Below the pieces are notes generated by a model. That model worked only from the letters and a program-made list of their open reading frames with translations. It had not been told where the DNA came from and did no database searches. This document shows positions 25,914 to 32,845 of a stretch of DNA of 33,301 bases, piece after piece. The position numbers and the translations under genes are program-made. The stretch's first letter is position 1. Each line of letters opens with the position of its first letter. The stretch is from Burkholderiaceae bacterium (GTDB taxonomy: Bacteria; Pseudomonadota; Gammaproteobacteria; Burkholderiales; Burkholderiaceae): the NCBI GenBank assembly GCA_947448695.1, contig CANFOL010000023.1, forward strand, positions 1 through 33,301. The letters run 5' to 3'.

Positions 25914-25991
25914 ATCACCAAAATCGAACTGGCACGTCAATTAAACATCGTGTAAGAACATAAGCTTCTAAGCGACTTGGTGGGTTTATAG
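25914..25991 (+). pseudogene. Possible resolvase helix-turn-helix relic
   Basis: One plus-strand frame reads ITKIELARQLNI, then V-stop-E-H, then KLLSDLVGL and a stop. The IELARQLNI...KLLSDL layout resembles the C-terminal helix-turn-helix of serine resolvase/invertase recombinases. There is an internal TAA, about two residues are missing, and no catalytic domain is visible upstream. Short and speculative. Confidence 0.25.
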
Positions 25992-26154
25992 AGTGTATTC
26001 ATTTAAAGCTCGATGATTAATTGAACGCACCCACAATAGCTCTAGGTTAAAAGTGCCGAAGAGCTTTTGCTGTTTTACTACTTTAATGCCGCCTGATCAC
26101 TACTAAATTACTGGCATTCTATTGCAAGGTATTAACGATTGATATCCACATGCT

Positions 26155-26301
26155 TTAGTAAAACGATTCGGGCGCTAAATAAACTTTCTGTATTCGTATT
26201 AGAAAATAAGGGTGTGGGCTACCTATTTTGCTGGCCTTATGTTGTTCGACTAAACCACTTACAAATATGATGGTAGATTTCACTTGAGTATTCTGAGGCA
26301 T
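26155..26301 (-). CDS. Short hypothetical open frame
   Basis: A 48-codon frame starts 5 bp after the DUF427 stop (ATG 26299-26301) and encodes a small basic protein beginning MPQNTQVKSTIIFVSGLVEQ. There is no convincing ribosome binding site and I do not recognise it. It may be a chance frame or a remnant; position directly behind DUF427 is the only support. Confidence 0.2.
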   Translation of the reverse strand: MPQNTQVKSTIIFVSGLVEQHKASKIGSPHPYFLIRIQKVYLAPESFY

Positions 26302-26306
26302 TTTTA

Positions 26307-26861
26307 CTACCAGCTAGAGCTTCCATGCCCACCTTTAAATGGGCCAACAAGTTCTGGTGTAATCCAACCACCATAAAATCCACCAGGCTGGGGTATTACT
26401 GGTTGACCTCCAACAGTGCACTGCAATGACGTTGCATAGAGCGCTACGCAATCTTTTAATTGCTCAGCTCCAGGCAAGGGACTCGGATAACTCCACGCGA
26501 CCTTAACTAAAGAATGCGGGCCATCTACTAAAGACCAATATTTAGCAGGTCCTTTCCATTCACAAACAGAACCTCCTCCCGCAGGCTGGAATAGGTTCTG
26601 ATCGACATCTACCCAAGGTAGATAAAAGGTCGGTGGGTGCGCAGTTTCAAGCGCCATAAGCGCACGATTGGTTCGAGCAACCTCCACATTACCCCAGCAC
26701 ACTATCACCTCGCGTTGATCTAGAACTAGCTGAGGCGGACGCGGAAAATCCCATACCGATACTTGACCCGGGCTAGGTAATTGCGCAAAATCAGGCCTTC
26801 TTGAACCGCGCCACTGCCAAGCATCACGTGCGGCTTGTAGCCATGAAGGAGTATCGCTCAT
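26307..26861 (-). CDS. DUF427 domain-containing protein
   Basis: 184-residue protein with one DUF427 domain in its C-terminal two thirds. VEVARTNRALMALETAHPPT followed by FYLPWVDVDQNLFQPA, the VCEWKGPAKYWSL segment and VKVAWSYPSPLPGAEQLKDC are family-typical. The last 30 residues (GQPVIPQPGGFYGGWITPEL and on) form a Gly-rich tail. Cytoplasmic; no biochemical function is established for the family. It appears to be a single transcription unit with poorly defined start signals (GCAGGC before the ATG). Confidence 0.87.
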   Translation of the reverse strand: MSDTPSWLQAARDAWQWRGSRRPDFAQLPSPGQVSVWDFPRPPQLVLDQREVIVCWGNVEVARTNRALMALETAHPPTFYLPWVDVDQNLFQPAGGGSVCEWKGPAKYWSLVDGPHSLVKVAWSYPSPLPGAEQLKDCVALYATSLQCTVGGQPVIPQPGGFYGGWITPELVGPFKGGHGSSSW

Positions 26862-26964
26862 GCCTGCAATTTATAAAGGGTATTCATTGAAATTTCTTAA
26901 GTTTAAATACAATTTTGATAAGCTTACTCAGTGATGTTCGTATATCAACTTCATGAAGAGCATC

Positions 26965-27345
26965 TTACTTCGCAGGCCGATGCATTGCACAGATTTTATT
27001 GCCTGCAGGATCTCTTAGCCAAGCAATGTAAATAGTACCTGCAACACCATCTCGATAACCTGGATCACCCTCGCAGGATGTTCCTCCATGGGCAACACCA
27101 ATTGCATGGAACGCATCTACATCAGCGATTGATTTAGCACTAAAACCGATGGTGCCGCCATTAGCATGAGTAGCTTCCTTGCCATCGATAGGTTTGGTAA
27201 TGGCGAAGACTCCGCCAGGACCACGATAAAAATACTTATTATGACTAAAGCTTCCAGCCTTAACACCCAAGGCTCCCAGTGCCGCATCGTAAAAGTCTCT
27301 TGAAACCTCTAAATCATTAGCACCTAGCATAATGTGACTAAACAT
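26965..27345 (-). CDS. Glyoxalase/VOC-superfamily protein
   Basis: 126-residue VOC (glyoxalase/bleomycin-resistance/dioxygenase) fold protein with two beta-alpha-beta-beta-beta halves: MFSHIMLGANDLEVSRDFYD in the first and GTIGFSAKSIADVDAFHAIG with YIAWLRDPAGNKICAMHRPA in the second. The ATG at 27343-27345 is chosen because AGGAAA lies just before it; an open frame extends 17 codons upstream but these residues are outside the family. The candidate metal ligands are the first His (SHIM) and a C-terminal acid or His; substrate unknown. Confidence 0.83.
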   Translation of the reverse strand: MFSHIMLGANDLEVSRDFYDAALGALGVKAGSFSHNKYFYRGPGGVFAITKPIDGKEATHANGGTIGFSAKSIADVDAFHAIGVAHGGTSCEGDPGYRDGVAGTIYIAWLRDPAGNKICAMHRPAK

Positions 27346-27520
27346 GATATTTCCTATCAAAAAAGATTGTCTTGCAATGATATCAAGCCAAGTCATGATT
27401 GACCTGAAGAAGCTTTGGGTTAAAACTTAATAGCTGAAATTTAAGAGTACATCAAAAAATGCTTTGTATAAAGTCTTAGGTGGATCTTTACTTCAAATTT
27501 AATTTAGTGCGAAGTGCAGA

Positions 27521-28774
27521 CTATCTTAGCCAGATTTTTTGATATGCACCATCAGGGTCATGATCTTGAGTTTGTTTAAATAGATTCATTGGCCTACCCC
27601 CTCTCGGATCAGTACCCTTGCCGGCGATATATAGCCAATTTCCTTGGTTACTATAAACGTCATAGTCAATTAGTTGAGACTCAAACCAAGCAGCACCGGC
27701 TTGCCAGTCACCCTGCATATTATAAATCCAGTAACTTGCAACTATCTGACGCATGCGATTGGAAAGATAGCCCGTGGTATGTAATTCACGCATACCAGCA
27801 TCTATGAATGACTGCCCAGTATGACCAGATGCCCATTGTTTAAACTTTGTTTCAATAAAGGGATTACTAGACTCAGCACTTAGACCTCTTGATCTATAGA
27901 GTTTATTACCATACTTAAAGTGTAAAAATCGAAAATAGTCTCGCCAAAGCAACTCAAACCATAACCAATAAGTACCGTCATTTGCGCCATATTGAAGCTC
28001 ATACTCAGTTAGTTTTTTTGCGAGAGATCTAGCTGAGCAACAACCCAATGCAAGCCATGGAGAAAACTTACTAGAGTAGTCCATCCCAGTCAACCCATTG
28101 CGAGTTTGCTTATAAGTATCCGGTAGGCGCCTATCAAAATATTGCTCAATGTGTAAAAGCGCTCTGCTTTCTCCACCCAGAAATGACTTCTTCCTAGACA
28201 ACATATCGCAACTCGATCCCTGGCATAAAGCTTCTCTATTACTTGGTAAGGGAGGAATACTCGAAGGGGCATCAACCGGATCAGCAAACCTTAATTGATG
28301 TTTTTCAATTTGCTGACGAAATTGGGTGAAGACATCAGGCATCTCTTCCACTTTAAAAGGTAGAGCCTGGGGATCTAACATGGATGATTGCCACACAGAG
28401 TTCAGCTCAAAACCTGTTTTACTTAATAGGGCAATTTGATCTAATTCCTCAGGAGCCTCAATTTGTTCACAGTAAATCCTATTCGTATCAAATTGGGTAC
28501 GTAAATCTTGGAATACTTCAAGGGGATCACCACGCATTTCAAAGAGGTCCGACCCCAGGTCTCTGAGCTGCATCCTTAAATCATCTAAAGACTCTTGTAA
28601 AAAGGCTTTACGATGTTCATTCATTCTAAGAAAACCCCATGCAGTTTCTTTTTCTAAACTTGCTTGATGAATATAAATAGGGAGCAGGAAATCAGCATCT
28701 TTACATGCCTGTCTGAATGCTGGGCAATCTATCAAGCGCAGATCGCTTCTAAACCAATAGATGGCAGTAGTCAT
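27521..28774 (-). CDS. Cryptochrome/photolyase-family protein, DASH type
   Basis: 417-residue FAD-binding photolyase/cryptochrome. The N-terminal Rossmann-like antenna domain starts with AIYWFRSDLRLIDCPAFRQA; the FAD-binding helical domain contains GLTGMDYSSKFSPWLALGCC, FELLWRDYFRFLHFKYGNKL, ELHTTGYLSNRMRQIVASYW and DWQAGAAWFESQLIDYDVYS. The ending GTDPRGGRPMNLFKQTQDHD and PDGAYQKIWL matches DASH-type proteins, which repair pyrimidine dimers in single-stranded DNA or act as blue-light sensors. The ATG at 28772-28774 with GGGA upstream is preferred to the adjacent TTG. Useful in a sunlit surface-water bacterium (inference). Confidence 0.9.
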   Translation of the reverse strand: MTTAIYWFRSDLRLIDCPAFRQACKDADFLLPIYIHQASLEKETAWGFLRMNEHRKAFLQESLDDLRMQLRDLGSDLFEMRGDPLEVFQDLRTQFDTNRIYCEQIEAPEELDQIALLSKTGFELNSVWQSSMLDPQALPFKVEEMPDVFTQFRQQIEKHQLRFADPVDAPSSIPPLPSNREALCQGSSCDMLSRKKSFLGGESRALLHIEQYFDRRLPDTYKQTRNGLTGMDYSSKFSPWLALGCCSARSLAKKLTEYELQYGANDGTYWLWFELLWRDYFRFLHFKYGNKLYRSRGLSAESSNPFIETKFKQWASGHTGQSFIDAGMRELHTTGYLSNRMRQIVASYWIYNMQGDWQAGAAWFESQLIDYDVYSNQGNWLYIAGKGTDPRGGRPMNLFKQTQDHDPDGAYQKIWLR

Positions 28775-28791
28775 CAATTTCCCGGTTCAAA

Positions 28792-30135
28792 TTAAGATTG
28801 CGATACGGTCATTGCAATCAGATCAGCAGCGTTAGCCATTTGGGGAAACCTTGCTAGAGCCTCAAGGAGCTTGTCTGAATTGCAATGCGGGGCACCAAAA
28901 GCAACAAGCTCGCAAAACTTATGCTCCAACGCCTGCGCGCTCATGGGTGGTTGTGCCCCGCCACTTGCACGAGTGATCACACGCCCACTTTGCAGATGAA
29001 TATCTACTCGGGCCTCATCTGTGTTAAGGCGTTCGTCTGCAATGAGTCTAATTTTTTCACGCCAGGCATGCACGACCAAATCATTCGCAGCGTCGTCAGT
29101 AAAGCCACGCACACCCGCTTTGCCCGTCAGCAGGGCAATGGCAACCGCATGCTGAAGGCTTAGCTTAGATTCAAGTCCATCAACCGGATGGATCCGATCA
29201 GCGCGAAGCTGCGATAGCGGATGAACCGTCACCATGATTCGTTCAATGTCATCCAAAGCAAGGATCGGAGCATCGGCTATGGTTAGGCAAGCTTCCAGAG
29301 TTGGATGCAATAAGAAGCCACACGGGTATGGCTTGAAGGTATTGTGTGACGCAATCCAGTTTTGTCCAAGTCCTGCGCAAAGTCCTTCATCTAAAGGTCG
29401 TGAGCCCATGACCTCACAAAATCCAAAACGCGCTTCCAACACCCGGTCGTTGGCTGTGATGCAATGTTTTGCGAGCTGAGCGGCCATTAAGCCGTTGCGC
29501 GCCGCATGGGCGATATTTAGGCTCTTGGCCATGGTACCTAAACTGGCAACCAAGCCACTTGACTTTGTGGCAGCATGACCCAAAGCCCAAGCCATTTGTT
29601 GAGGCTCGAGTCGCATGAGGTGCCCTACAGCAATCGCAGCCCCAAAGACGCCGCAAGTGGCCGTGATGTGCCAACCCCGCTCGTAGTGACCCGGCGAAAC
29701 TGCAAGACCGATTCTGCACTCAACTTCCATACCCAACAAAAAAGCGTGCAAGAAATCTTCGCCACTCACGTTAATCTGGCTTGACCAGGCTACCAAAGCC
29801 GATGCAACTGTACCAGCAGGATGAATACCGGTCGGCCAATGGGTATCATCAAAGTCGAGGATGTTGGAAGTAAAAGCATGAATCAATGCAGCATTTGCAG
29901 GATCAAACTTTTCAGCACGACCAATAATTTTTGCTTCACCGTGACCGAAAGGTGCTAGGGCTCGGATGAGTCGGTCTGAGTCGGTACTGCCTGCGCCGCC
30001 AAGAGCGCAGGCGAGCCAATTCATCCATGATGAAGTAACCGATGTTTTTGTGGTTACGTCAACATCAGCCCATTGCGAATCGACCACCCACTGGACAAGC
30101 TTCTGAGTTGGAGAAGTTTCATCCACCCTCTTCAT
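28792..30135 (-). CDS. MmgE/PrpD-family protein
   Basis: 447-residue member of the MmgE/PrpD (2-methylcitrate dehydratase-like) family. AFTSNILDFDDTHWPTGIHP, the SALVAWSSQINVSGEDFLHA segment, GWHITATCGVFGAAIAVGHL and KPYPCGFLLHPTLEACLTIA are family landmarks. Family members include 2-methylcitrate dehydratase and aconitate decarboxylase, and many of unknown substrate that sit beside TctC/Bug genes, as here (43 bp downstream of one). No propionate genes (prpB, prpC) are present, so a 2-methylcitrate role is not supported. The gene is visibly richer in G and C than the preceding catabolic locus. Confidence 0.88.
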   Translation of the reverse strand: MKRVDETSPTQKLVQWVVDSQWADVDVTTKTSVTSSWMNWLACALGGAGSTDSDRLIRALAPFGHGEAKIIGRAEKFDPANAALIHAFTSNILDFDDTHWPTGIHPAGTVASALVAWSSQINVSGEDFLHAFLLGMEVECRIGLAVSPGHYERGWHITATCGVFGAAIAVGHLMRLEPQQMAWALGHAATKSSGLVASLGTMAKSLNIAHAARNGLMAAQLAKHCITANDRVLEARFGFCEVMGSRPLDEGLCAGLGQNWIASHNTFKPYPCGFLLHPTLEACLTIADAPILALDDIERIMVTVHPLSQLRADRIHPVDGLESKLSLQHAVAIALLTGKAGVRGFTDDAANDLVVHAWREKIRLIADERLNTDEARVDIHLQSGRVITRASGGAQPPMSAQALEHKFCELVAFGAPHCNSDKLLEALARFPQMANAADLIAMTVSQS

Positions 30136-30178
30136 GAAAGATGTTTCAAAATAAGAGATAGGATGCGTACACCCATCA

Positions 30179-31159
30179 TCAGTTAGGAACGATGCCTGCT
30201 TTTTTTACCACTAGCCCCCAGCGATCAAGTTCTTGACGAACATAACTTGCCGCTTGCTCAGGTGTTCCGCCCAAAGCTTCTGTTCCCTGAGCCGCAAAGC
30301 GCTCTAGAATCTCACTCGACTTCAATGCCTGGTTTACTTCACGGTTTAAGCGGCTAATAATCTCAGGTGGTGTTCCGGCCGGAGCCATCAAGCCGTACCA
30401 AAGTGCAATATTGACAGAAGGAAATCCTAACTCAGCAAAAGTTGGTGTGTTGGGCAACAGCGGGTTGCGACGTGGGCTTGCGGCAGCAAGAGCTCGGATC
30501 TTTCCGGTATTGATGTAAGGCAGCAGCGACGGTGCACCGTCAAACATGACTTGTACTTGCCCACCGACCAGGTCAGCCACAGCGGGACCACTGCCACGGT
30601 AAGGTGCGTGAATTAAGGCGGTCGATGTTGCCGCAGTAAACAATTCTCCAGCCATGTGCGGTGCACCACCGTTGCCAGACGAGGCGAAGGCCAACTTATT
30701 GGGCGACTGCTTAGCAAGCGCAATAAACTCAGTCAAGTTTTGTGCTTTTAAGTCAGCATTAATCGTCATAATCAGGGGTAAGCTCGCCAACATGGTAATT
30801 GGTGTAAACGATGTAATGGGGTCGTATGGCAATTTGGTCATTAAATGGGGGCCAATGCCATGGGTAGTAATCGAACTTTGCAACAAGGTATAACCATCTG
30901 GGGCTGACTTGGCCACAAAGTCGCTAGCAACTACACCGCTGGCGCCCGCTTTATTTTCCACGATGACAGATTGCCCCATCTGGGCCGATAGCTTTGACGC
31001 TAGAAGCCTAGCGATAAAGTCGGCGGCGCCACCCGGTGGTACCGTCACGATAAGTTTAATAGGGCGATTGGGGTATGCCCCTGCGTCTTGCGCTTGAGCC
31101 CAACTACCTATCAAAGCGCATAGTAATATGCAGGCATATTTAGTCAGTTTTGACGTCAT
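30179..31159 (-). CDS. TctC/Bug-family periplasmic solute-binding protein 3
   Basis: 326-residue Bug-family protein with signal peptide YACILLCALIGSWAQAQ. AYPNRPIKLIVTVPPGGAAD, DGYTLLQSSITTHGIGPHLM, KLAFASSGNGGAPHMAGELF and IHAPYRGSGPAVADLVGGQV are the core segments. The ATG at 31157-31159 (AAGG upstream) is preferred to the TTG just before it. It is the first gene of a two-gene unit with the MmgE/PrpD protein, a common pairing that suggests its ligand is a carboxylic acid that the enzyme dehydrates, decarboxylates or isomerises. No TctAB partner nearby. Confidence 0.92.
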   Translation of the reverse strand: MTSKLTKYACILLCALIGSWAQAQDAGAYPNRPIKLIVTVPPGGAADFIARLLASKLSAQMGQSVIVENKAGASGVVASDFVAKSAPDGYTLLQSSITTHGIGPHLMTKLPYDPITSFTPITMLASLPLIMTINADLKAQNLTEFIALAKQSPNKLAFASSGNGGAPHMAGELFTAATSTALIHAPYRGSGPAVADLVGGQVQVMFDGAPSLLPYINTGKIRALAAASPRRNPLLPNTPTFAELGFPSVNIALWYGLMAPAGTPPEIISRLNREVNQALKSSEILERFAAQGTEALGGTPEQAASYVRQELDRWGLVVKKAGIVPN

Positions 31160-31162
31160 CAA

Positions 31163-31432
31163 AAACCTTTCTATCGAATAACTTTAATCTGTGCATAGAC
31201 TGCATTTCAACCCAGCAGGGTTGCCCCGTAACTTGCTACTTATTTTAATCTTAAAGTATCTTACTAAAGAATCTGTAAATACAGAATCTTAAAAAGCTAA
31301 GAGCCCCATGCGAGGCGTCCCTTTGACTAAATTACAAGGCTAAATTTACTACCTTAAATCATTAAAAGACTCATAAATTGGTCTTTAATTTACATAAAGA
31401 TTTATTTATGATTCATTTTTATTGACCAAAGA
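31163..31432. other. Non-coding gap upstream of Bug 3
   Basis: The first 270 bases of a 550-bp gap without an intact gene. It should contain the Bug 3 promoter (minus strand) but I see no strong -35/-10 pair. It contains copy 1 of the 37-bp direct repeat and then AT-rich sequence up to the point where hipA similarity begins abruptly. Confidence 0.35.
31272..31308 (+). repeat. Imperfect direct repeat, copy 1, left of the toxin-antitoxin region
   Basis: Positions 31272-31308 match 32564-32600 at 29 of 37 bases in the same orientation, and 23 of 26 in the core that includes TAAAAAGC and AGCCCCA. On the minus strand it reads like a terminator tail (GGGGCTCTTAGCTTTTT), with a weak hairpin GCCCC/GAGGC beside it. 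The two copies bracket the hipA remnant and the prlF-yhaV pair. Confidence 0.6.
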
Positions 31433-31615
31433 GGTCTATCTGCGCAGCAAGCAAGCTCCATCATCGATCGCGTATGGCGCGTAACCAGACAATGGAAAAC
31501 ACACTTCGAAAGCCTTGGAATTACTGCAGATCAAATCGAAGGAATCTCTCTAACCTTTAGACAGATTGATAAGATTTGTAGTCCTGAATTAATTAAGGCT
31601 TTAGCCAAAAACTAA
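31433..31615 (+). pseudogene. HipA toxin, C-terminal remnant
   Basis: An open frame without a start encodes 60 residues ending at TAA 31613-31615. GLSAQQASSIIDRVWRVTRQ, WKTHFESLGITADQIEGISL and TFRQIDKICSPEL match the C-terminal end of HipA-family serine/threonine kinases (the 'W...FE..G......I...F..ID' pattern). The ATP-binding and catalytic parts are missing, and a TGA stands in frame at 31409-31411. It is therefore a deletion remnant of a type II hipBA module just upstream of a different toxin-antitoxin pair. Confidence 0.65.
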
Positions 31616-31645
31616 GCCTTTATTATGAAGTGCATGCTGGGTATA

Positions 31646-31674
31646 TTGACTTAGCAATGCAATTGCATTACCAT
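31646..31674 (+). promoter_or_regulatory. prlF promoter with palindromic operator
   Basis: TTGACT (31646-31651) and TACCAT (31669-31674) are 17 bp apart, a good sigma-70 arrangement. The spacer holds a perfect 14-bp palindrome AATGCAATTGCATT (31656-31669) touching the -10. PrlF-type antitoxins repress their own operon, so this palindrome is the natural binding-site candidate. Confidence 0.6.
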
Positions 31675-31714
31675 AAATAAAGTTGATTTACTTTCATTTA
31701 TAAATAGGAATTCC

Positions 31715-32050
31715 ATGATGAATATCACCGTACTCGAAACCGAATCCACCCTTACAGACCGCTACCAAACCACCGTGCCCGAGTCAGTTCGCCAGGCCTT
31801 AAAGTTAGGTAAGCGCGATAAGGTGCACTACTCCATTTTGGATAACGGAGATGTACTCCTCAGTCGGGTGCAAAAGACTGAGCCTGATGATCCAGCTCTA
31901 GAGCAATTCTTAAGTTTTTTATCGAATGATATTGCTACACACCCCGAGCGCATTCAAGTATTGGATGGAGCCTGGGTCAATCGCTTACATCCCTTGGTTG
32001 GTTCTGTACAGTTTGACTTAGATGCGCCACTACCAGATGATGAGGTTTAA
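31715..32050 (+). CDS. prlF: Type II antitoxin PrlF (SohA)
   Basis: 111-residue antitoxin of the PrlF/YhaV system. Residues 8-55 form an AbrB/SpoVT-type swapped-hairpin DNA-binding domain (STLTDRYQTTVPESVRQALK, KVHYSILDNGDVLLSR). The C-terminal half (DDPALEQFLSFLSNDIATHP) is the toxin-neutralising part, with a run of acidic residues at the end (DAPLPDDEV), as in E. coli PrlF. Two ATG codons are adjacent (31715, 31718); AGGAA is 4 bases from the first and 7 from the second, so the second may be used. Directly followed by yhaV; probably autoregulated through the upstream palindrome. Confidence 0.88.
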   Translation: MMNITVLETESTLTDRYQTTVPESVRQALKLGKRDKVHYSILDNGDVLLSRVQKTEPDDPALEQFLSFLSNDIATHPERIQVLDGAWVNRLHPLVGSVQFDLDAPLPDDEV

Positions 32051-32052
32051 TC

Positions 32053-32544
32053 ATTTCTTCTAAACGAACACCACATATCATTTCAGGTTGGACTATCTTT
32101 GCCCATCCTTTATTTCTTGATCAAGTTCAAGCCTTAGTTGATGAAGTAGAAATACTGAAACAGAAAAATCCTTCCTCATATCAAAATAAAAATGCATCCA
32201 AAAGATTGGCAGCGATTTTAAAACTTACTAATGAAATAATTCCACAAGACCCTTCTCTAGCCATCTACCGCCAAGGTAATACCCTTGGCGAAAATCGTAA
32301 GCACTGGTTAAGGGCTAAGTTCTTTCAGCAATATCGATTGTTCTTTCGATATCACGAGGCAAGTAAAATCATTTTGTATGCTTGGGTTAATGACGAAGAT
32401 ACGAAGCGAGCATACGAAAGTAAGAACGATGCTTACCTGGTCTTTGCAAAAATGCTCAGGCAAGGTCATCCACCAGATGATTGGGAGTTACTGGTTAAAG
32501 AGGCAAAGACTCAATCTAATCGACTCAGAATAGCTCCCAAATAA
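32053..32544 (+). CDS. yhaV: Type II toxin YhaV (mRNA/rRNA endonuclease), non-standard start
   Basis: RelE-superfamily ribonuclease YhaV. The full family-like frame runs from the prlF stop region: SGWTIFAHPLFLDQVQALVD, EVEILKQKNPSSYQNKNASK, FFQQYRLFFRYHEASKIILY and YAWVNDEDTKRAYESKNDAY, ending with FAKMLRQGHPPDDWELL, all matching the E. coli toxin layout. No ATG, GTG or TTG exists in frame before the TTG at 32206, which would remove about 51 residues including the conserved GW start. TGAGG (32041-32045) lies 7 bases before ATT 32053-32055 and 4 before ATC 32050-32052, so initiation at ATT is proposed (163 residues; E. coli has 154). Otherwise the toxin has lost its start and is silent. Confidence 0.75.
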   Translation: MSSKRTPHIISGWTIFAHPLFLDQVQALVDEVEILKQKNPSSYQNKNASKRLAAILKLTNEIIPQDPSLAIYRQGNTLGENRKHWLRAKFFQQYRLFFRYHEASKIILYAWVNDEDTKRAYESKNDAYLVFAKMLRQGHPPDDWELLVKEAKTQSNRLRIAPK

Positions 32545-32563
32545 GTAGATATTTTCTGAATCA

Positions 32564-32600
32564 TCTACAAACTGAGAATCATAAAAAGCCAAAAGCCCCA
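32564..32600 (+). repeat. Imperfect direct repeat, copy 2, right of the toxin-antitoxin pair
   Basis: Matches copy 1 at 31272-31308 (29 of 37 bases). This copy overlaps the T-rich tail of the minus-strand terminator that follows, so the repeats may be related terminators or recombination footprints. Confidence 0.6.
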
Positions 32601-32613
32601 CTGTTGGCGGGGC
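32583..32613 (-). terminator. Rho-independent terminator (minus strand)
   Basis: GCCCCAC (32595-32601) pairs with GCGGGGC (32607-32613) with one mismatch around a 5-base loop. On the minus strand the stem is followed by TTTTGGCTTTTT. It faces the yhaV stop and would end transcription coming from the 5'-nucleotidase side. Confidence 0.6.
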
Positions 32614-32707
32614 GCTCGCATGATATTCTTGATTTAAAACAATATCTTAGACTACTTGGCGGTGGACGCAGTCACCGCCCATATTGTCTCAGCATCTTAC
32701 CCTGCTT

Positions 32708-32830
32708 ACAGGGAAATTTACAGGGTATTTTCGTAAAAATAGGCTTAAATTCTCCGAGAATCCAAAGTAAACCCAGTATCTACAATGTTACTTGGACAAG
32801 CTAAAAATTGCGGAACAGGGAAAAACAGGG
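32708..32830. repeat. ACAGGG short-repeat patch
   Basis: ACAGGG occurs at 32708, 32720, 32815 and 32825, in two close pairs about 95 bp apart, within otherwise non-coding sequence 3' of the 5'-nucleotidase fragment. A six-base-pair inverted repeat GCGGTG/CACCGC lies just left (about 32661-32680). Similar CAGGGAA-rich patches are, to my recollection, scattered in many proteobacterial genomes near mobile DNA. No gene is supported in the 32614-32845 stretch. Confidence 0.45.
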
Positions 32831-32845
32831 AATTGCTACCGGATA

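Larger units (their letters stand above)
25428..26306. other. Degenerate intergenic region
   Basis: About 880 AT-rich bases with no intact gene. The left end must hold the importer-operon promoter; a minus-strand TACAAT (25470-25475) is the best -10 candidate, with no good -35. On the minus strand the frame ending at TGA 25603-25605 encodes HLQALENEIAELVKAMQIRQ before the stop, a coding-like helical tail without a start, probably a remnant of a lost gene. A recombinase-like relic lies at 25914-25991 and a short open frame at 26155-26301. The pattern suggests decay of former genes, possibly including a regulator of the catabolic locus. Confidence 0.4.

Noticed and set aside
29414..29719. 101-codon minus-strand frame and several plus-strand frames inside the MmgE/PrpD gene
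   Set aside because: They are shadows of a well-supported gene and show no protein-family similarity.
28792..30135. Assignment of the MmgE/PrpD gene as 2-methylcitrate dehydratase (prpD)
   Set aside because: No prpB, prpC or acnD neighbours; pairing with a Bug protein points to the large group of uncharacterised family members.
32036..32056. Programmed frameshift joining prlF and yhaV into one protein
   Set aside because: The frames differ by -1 but no slippery heptamer is present at the prlF stop, and the two proteins are separate in the known system; a non-standard start is simpler.
32640..32700. Possible tRNA or tmRNA fragment around the GCGGTG/CACCGC inverted repeat
   Set aside because: No T loop (GTTCGAATC-type), anticodon arm or acceptor stem could be found on either strand.
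32604..32804. 66-codon open frame containing LQGNLQGIFVKIG
   Set aside because: It is generated by the ACAGGG repeats and the terminator sequence, has no ribosome site and resembles widely mis-annotated repeat-derived frames.
32708..32830. CRISPR array suggested by repeated ACAGGG
   Set aside because: Repeats are only 6 bases, unevenly spaced and few; no cas genes are present.
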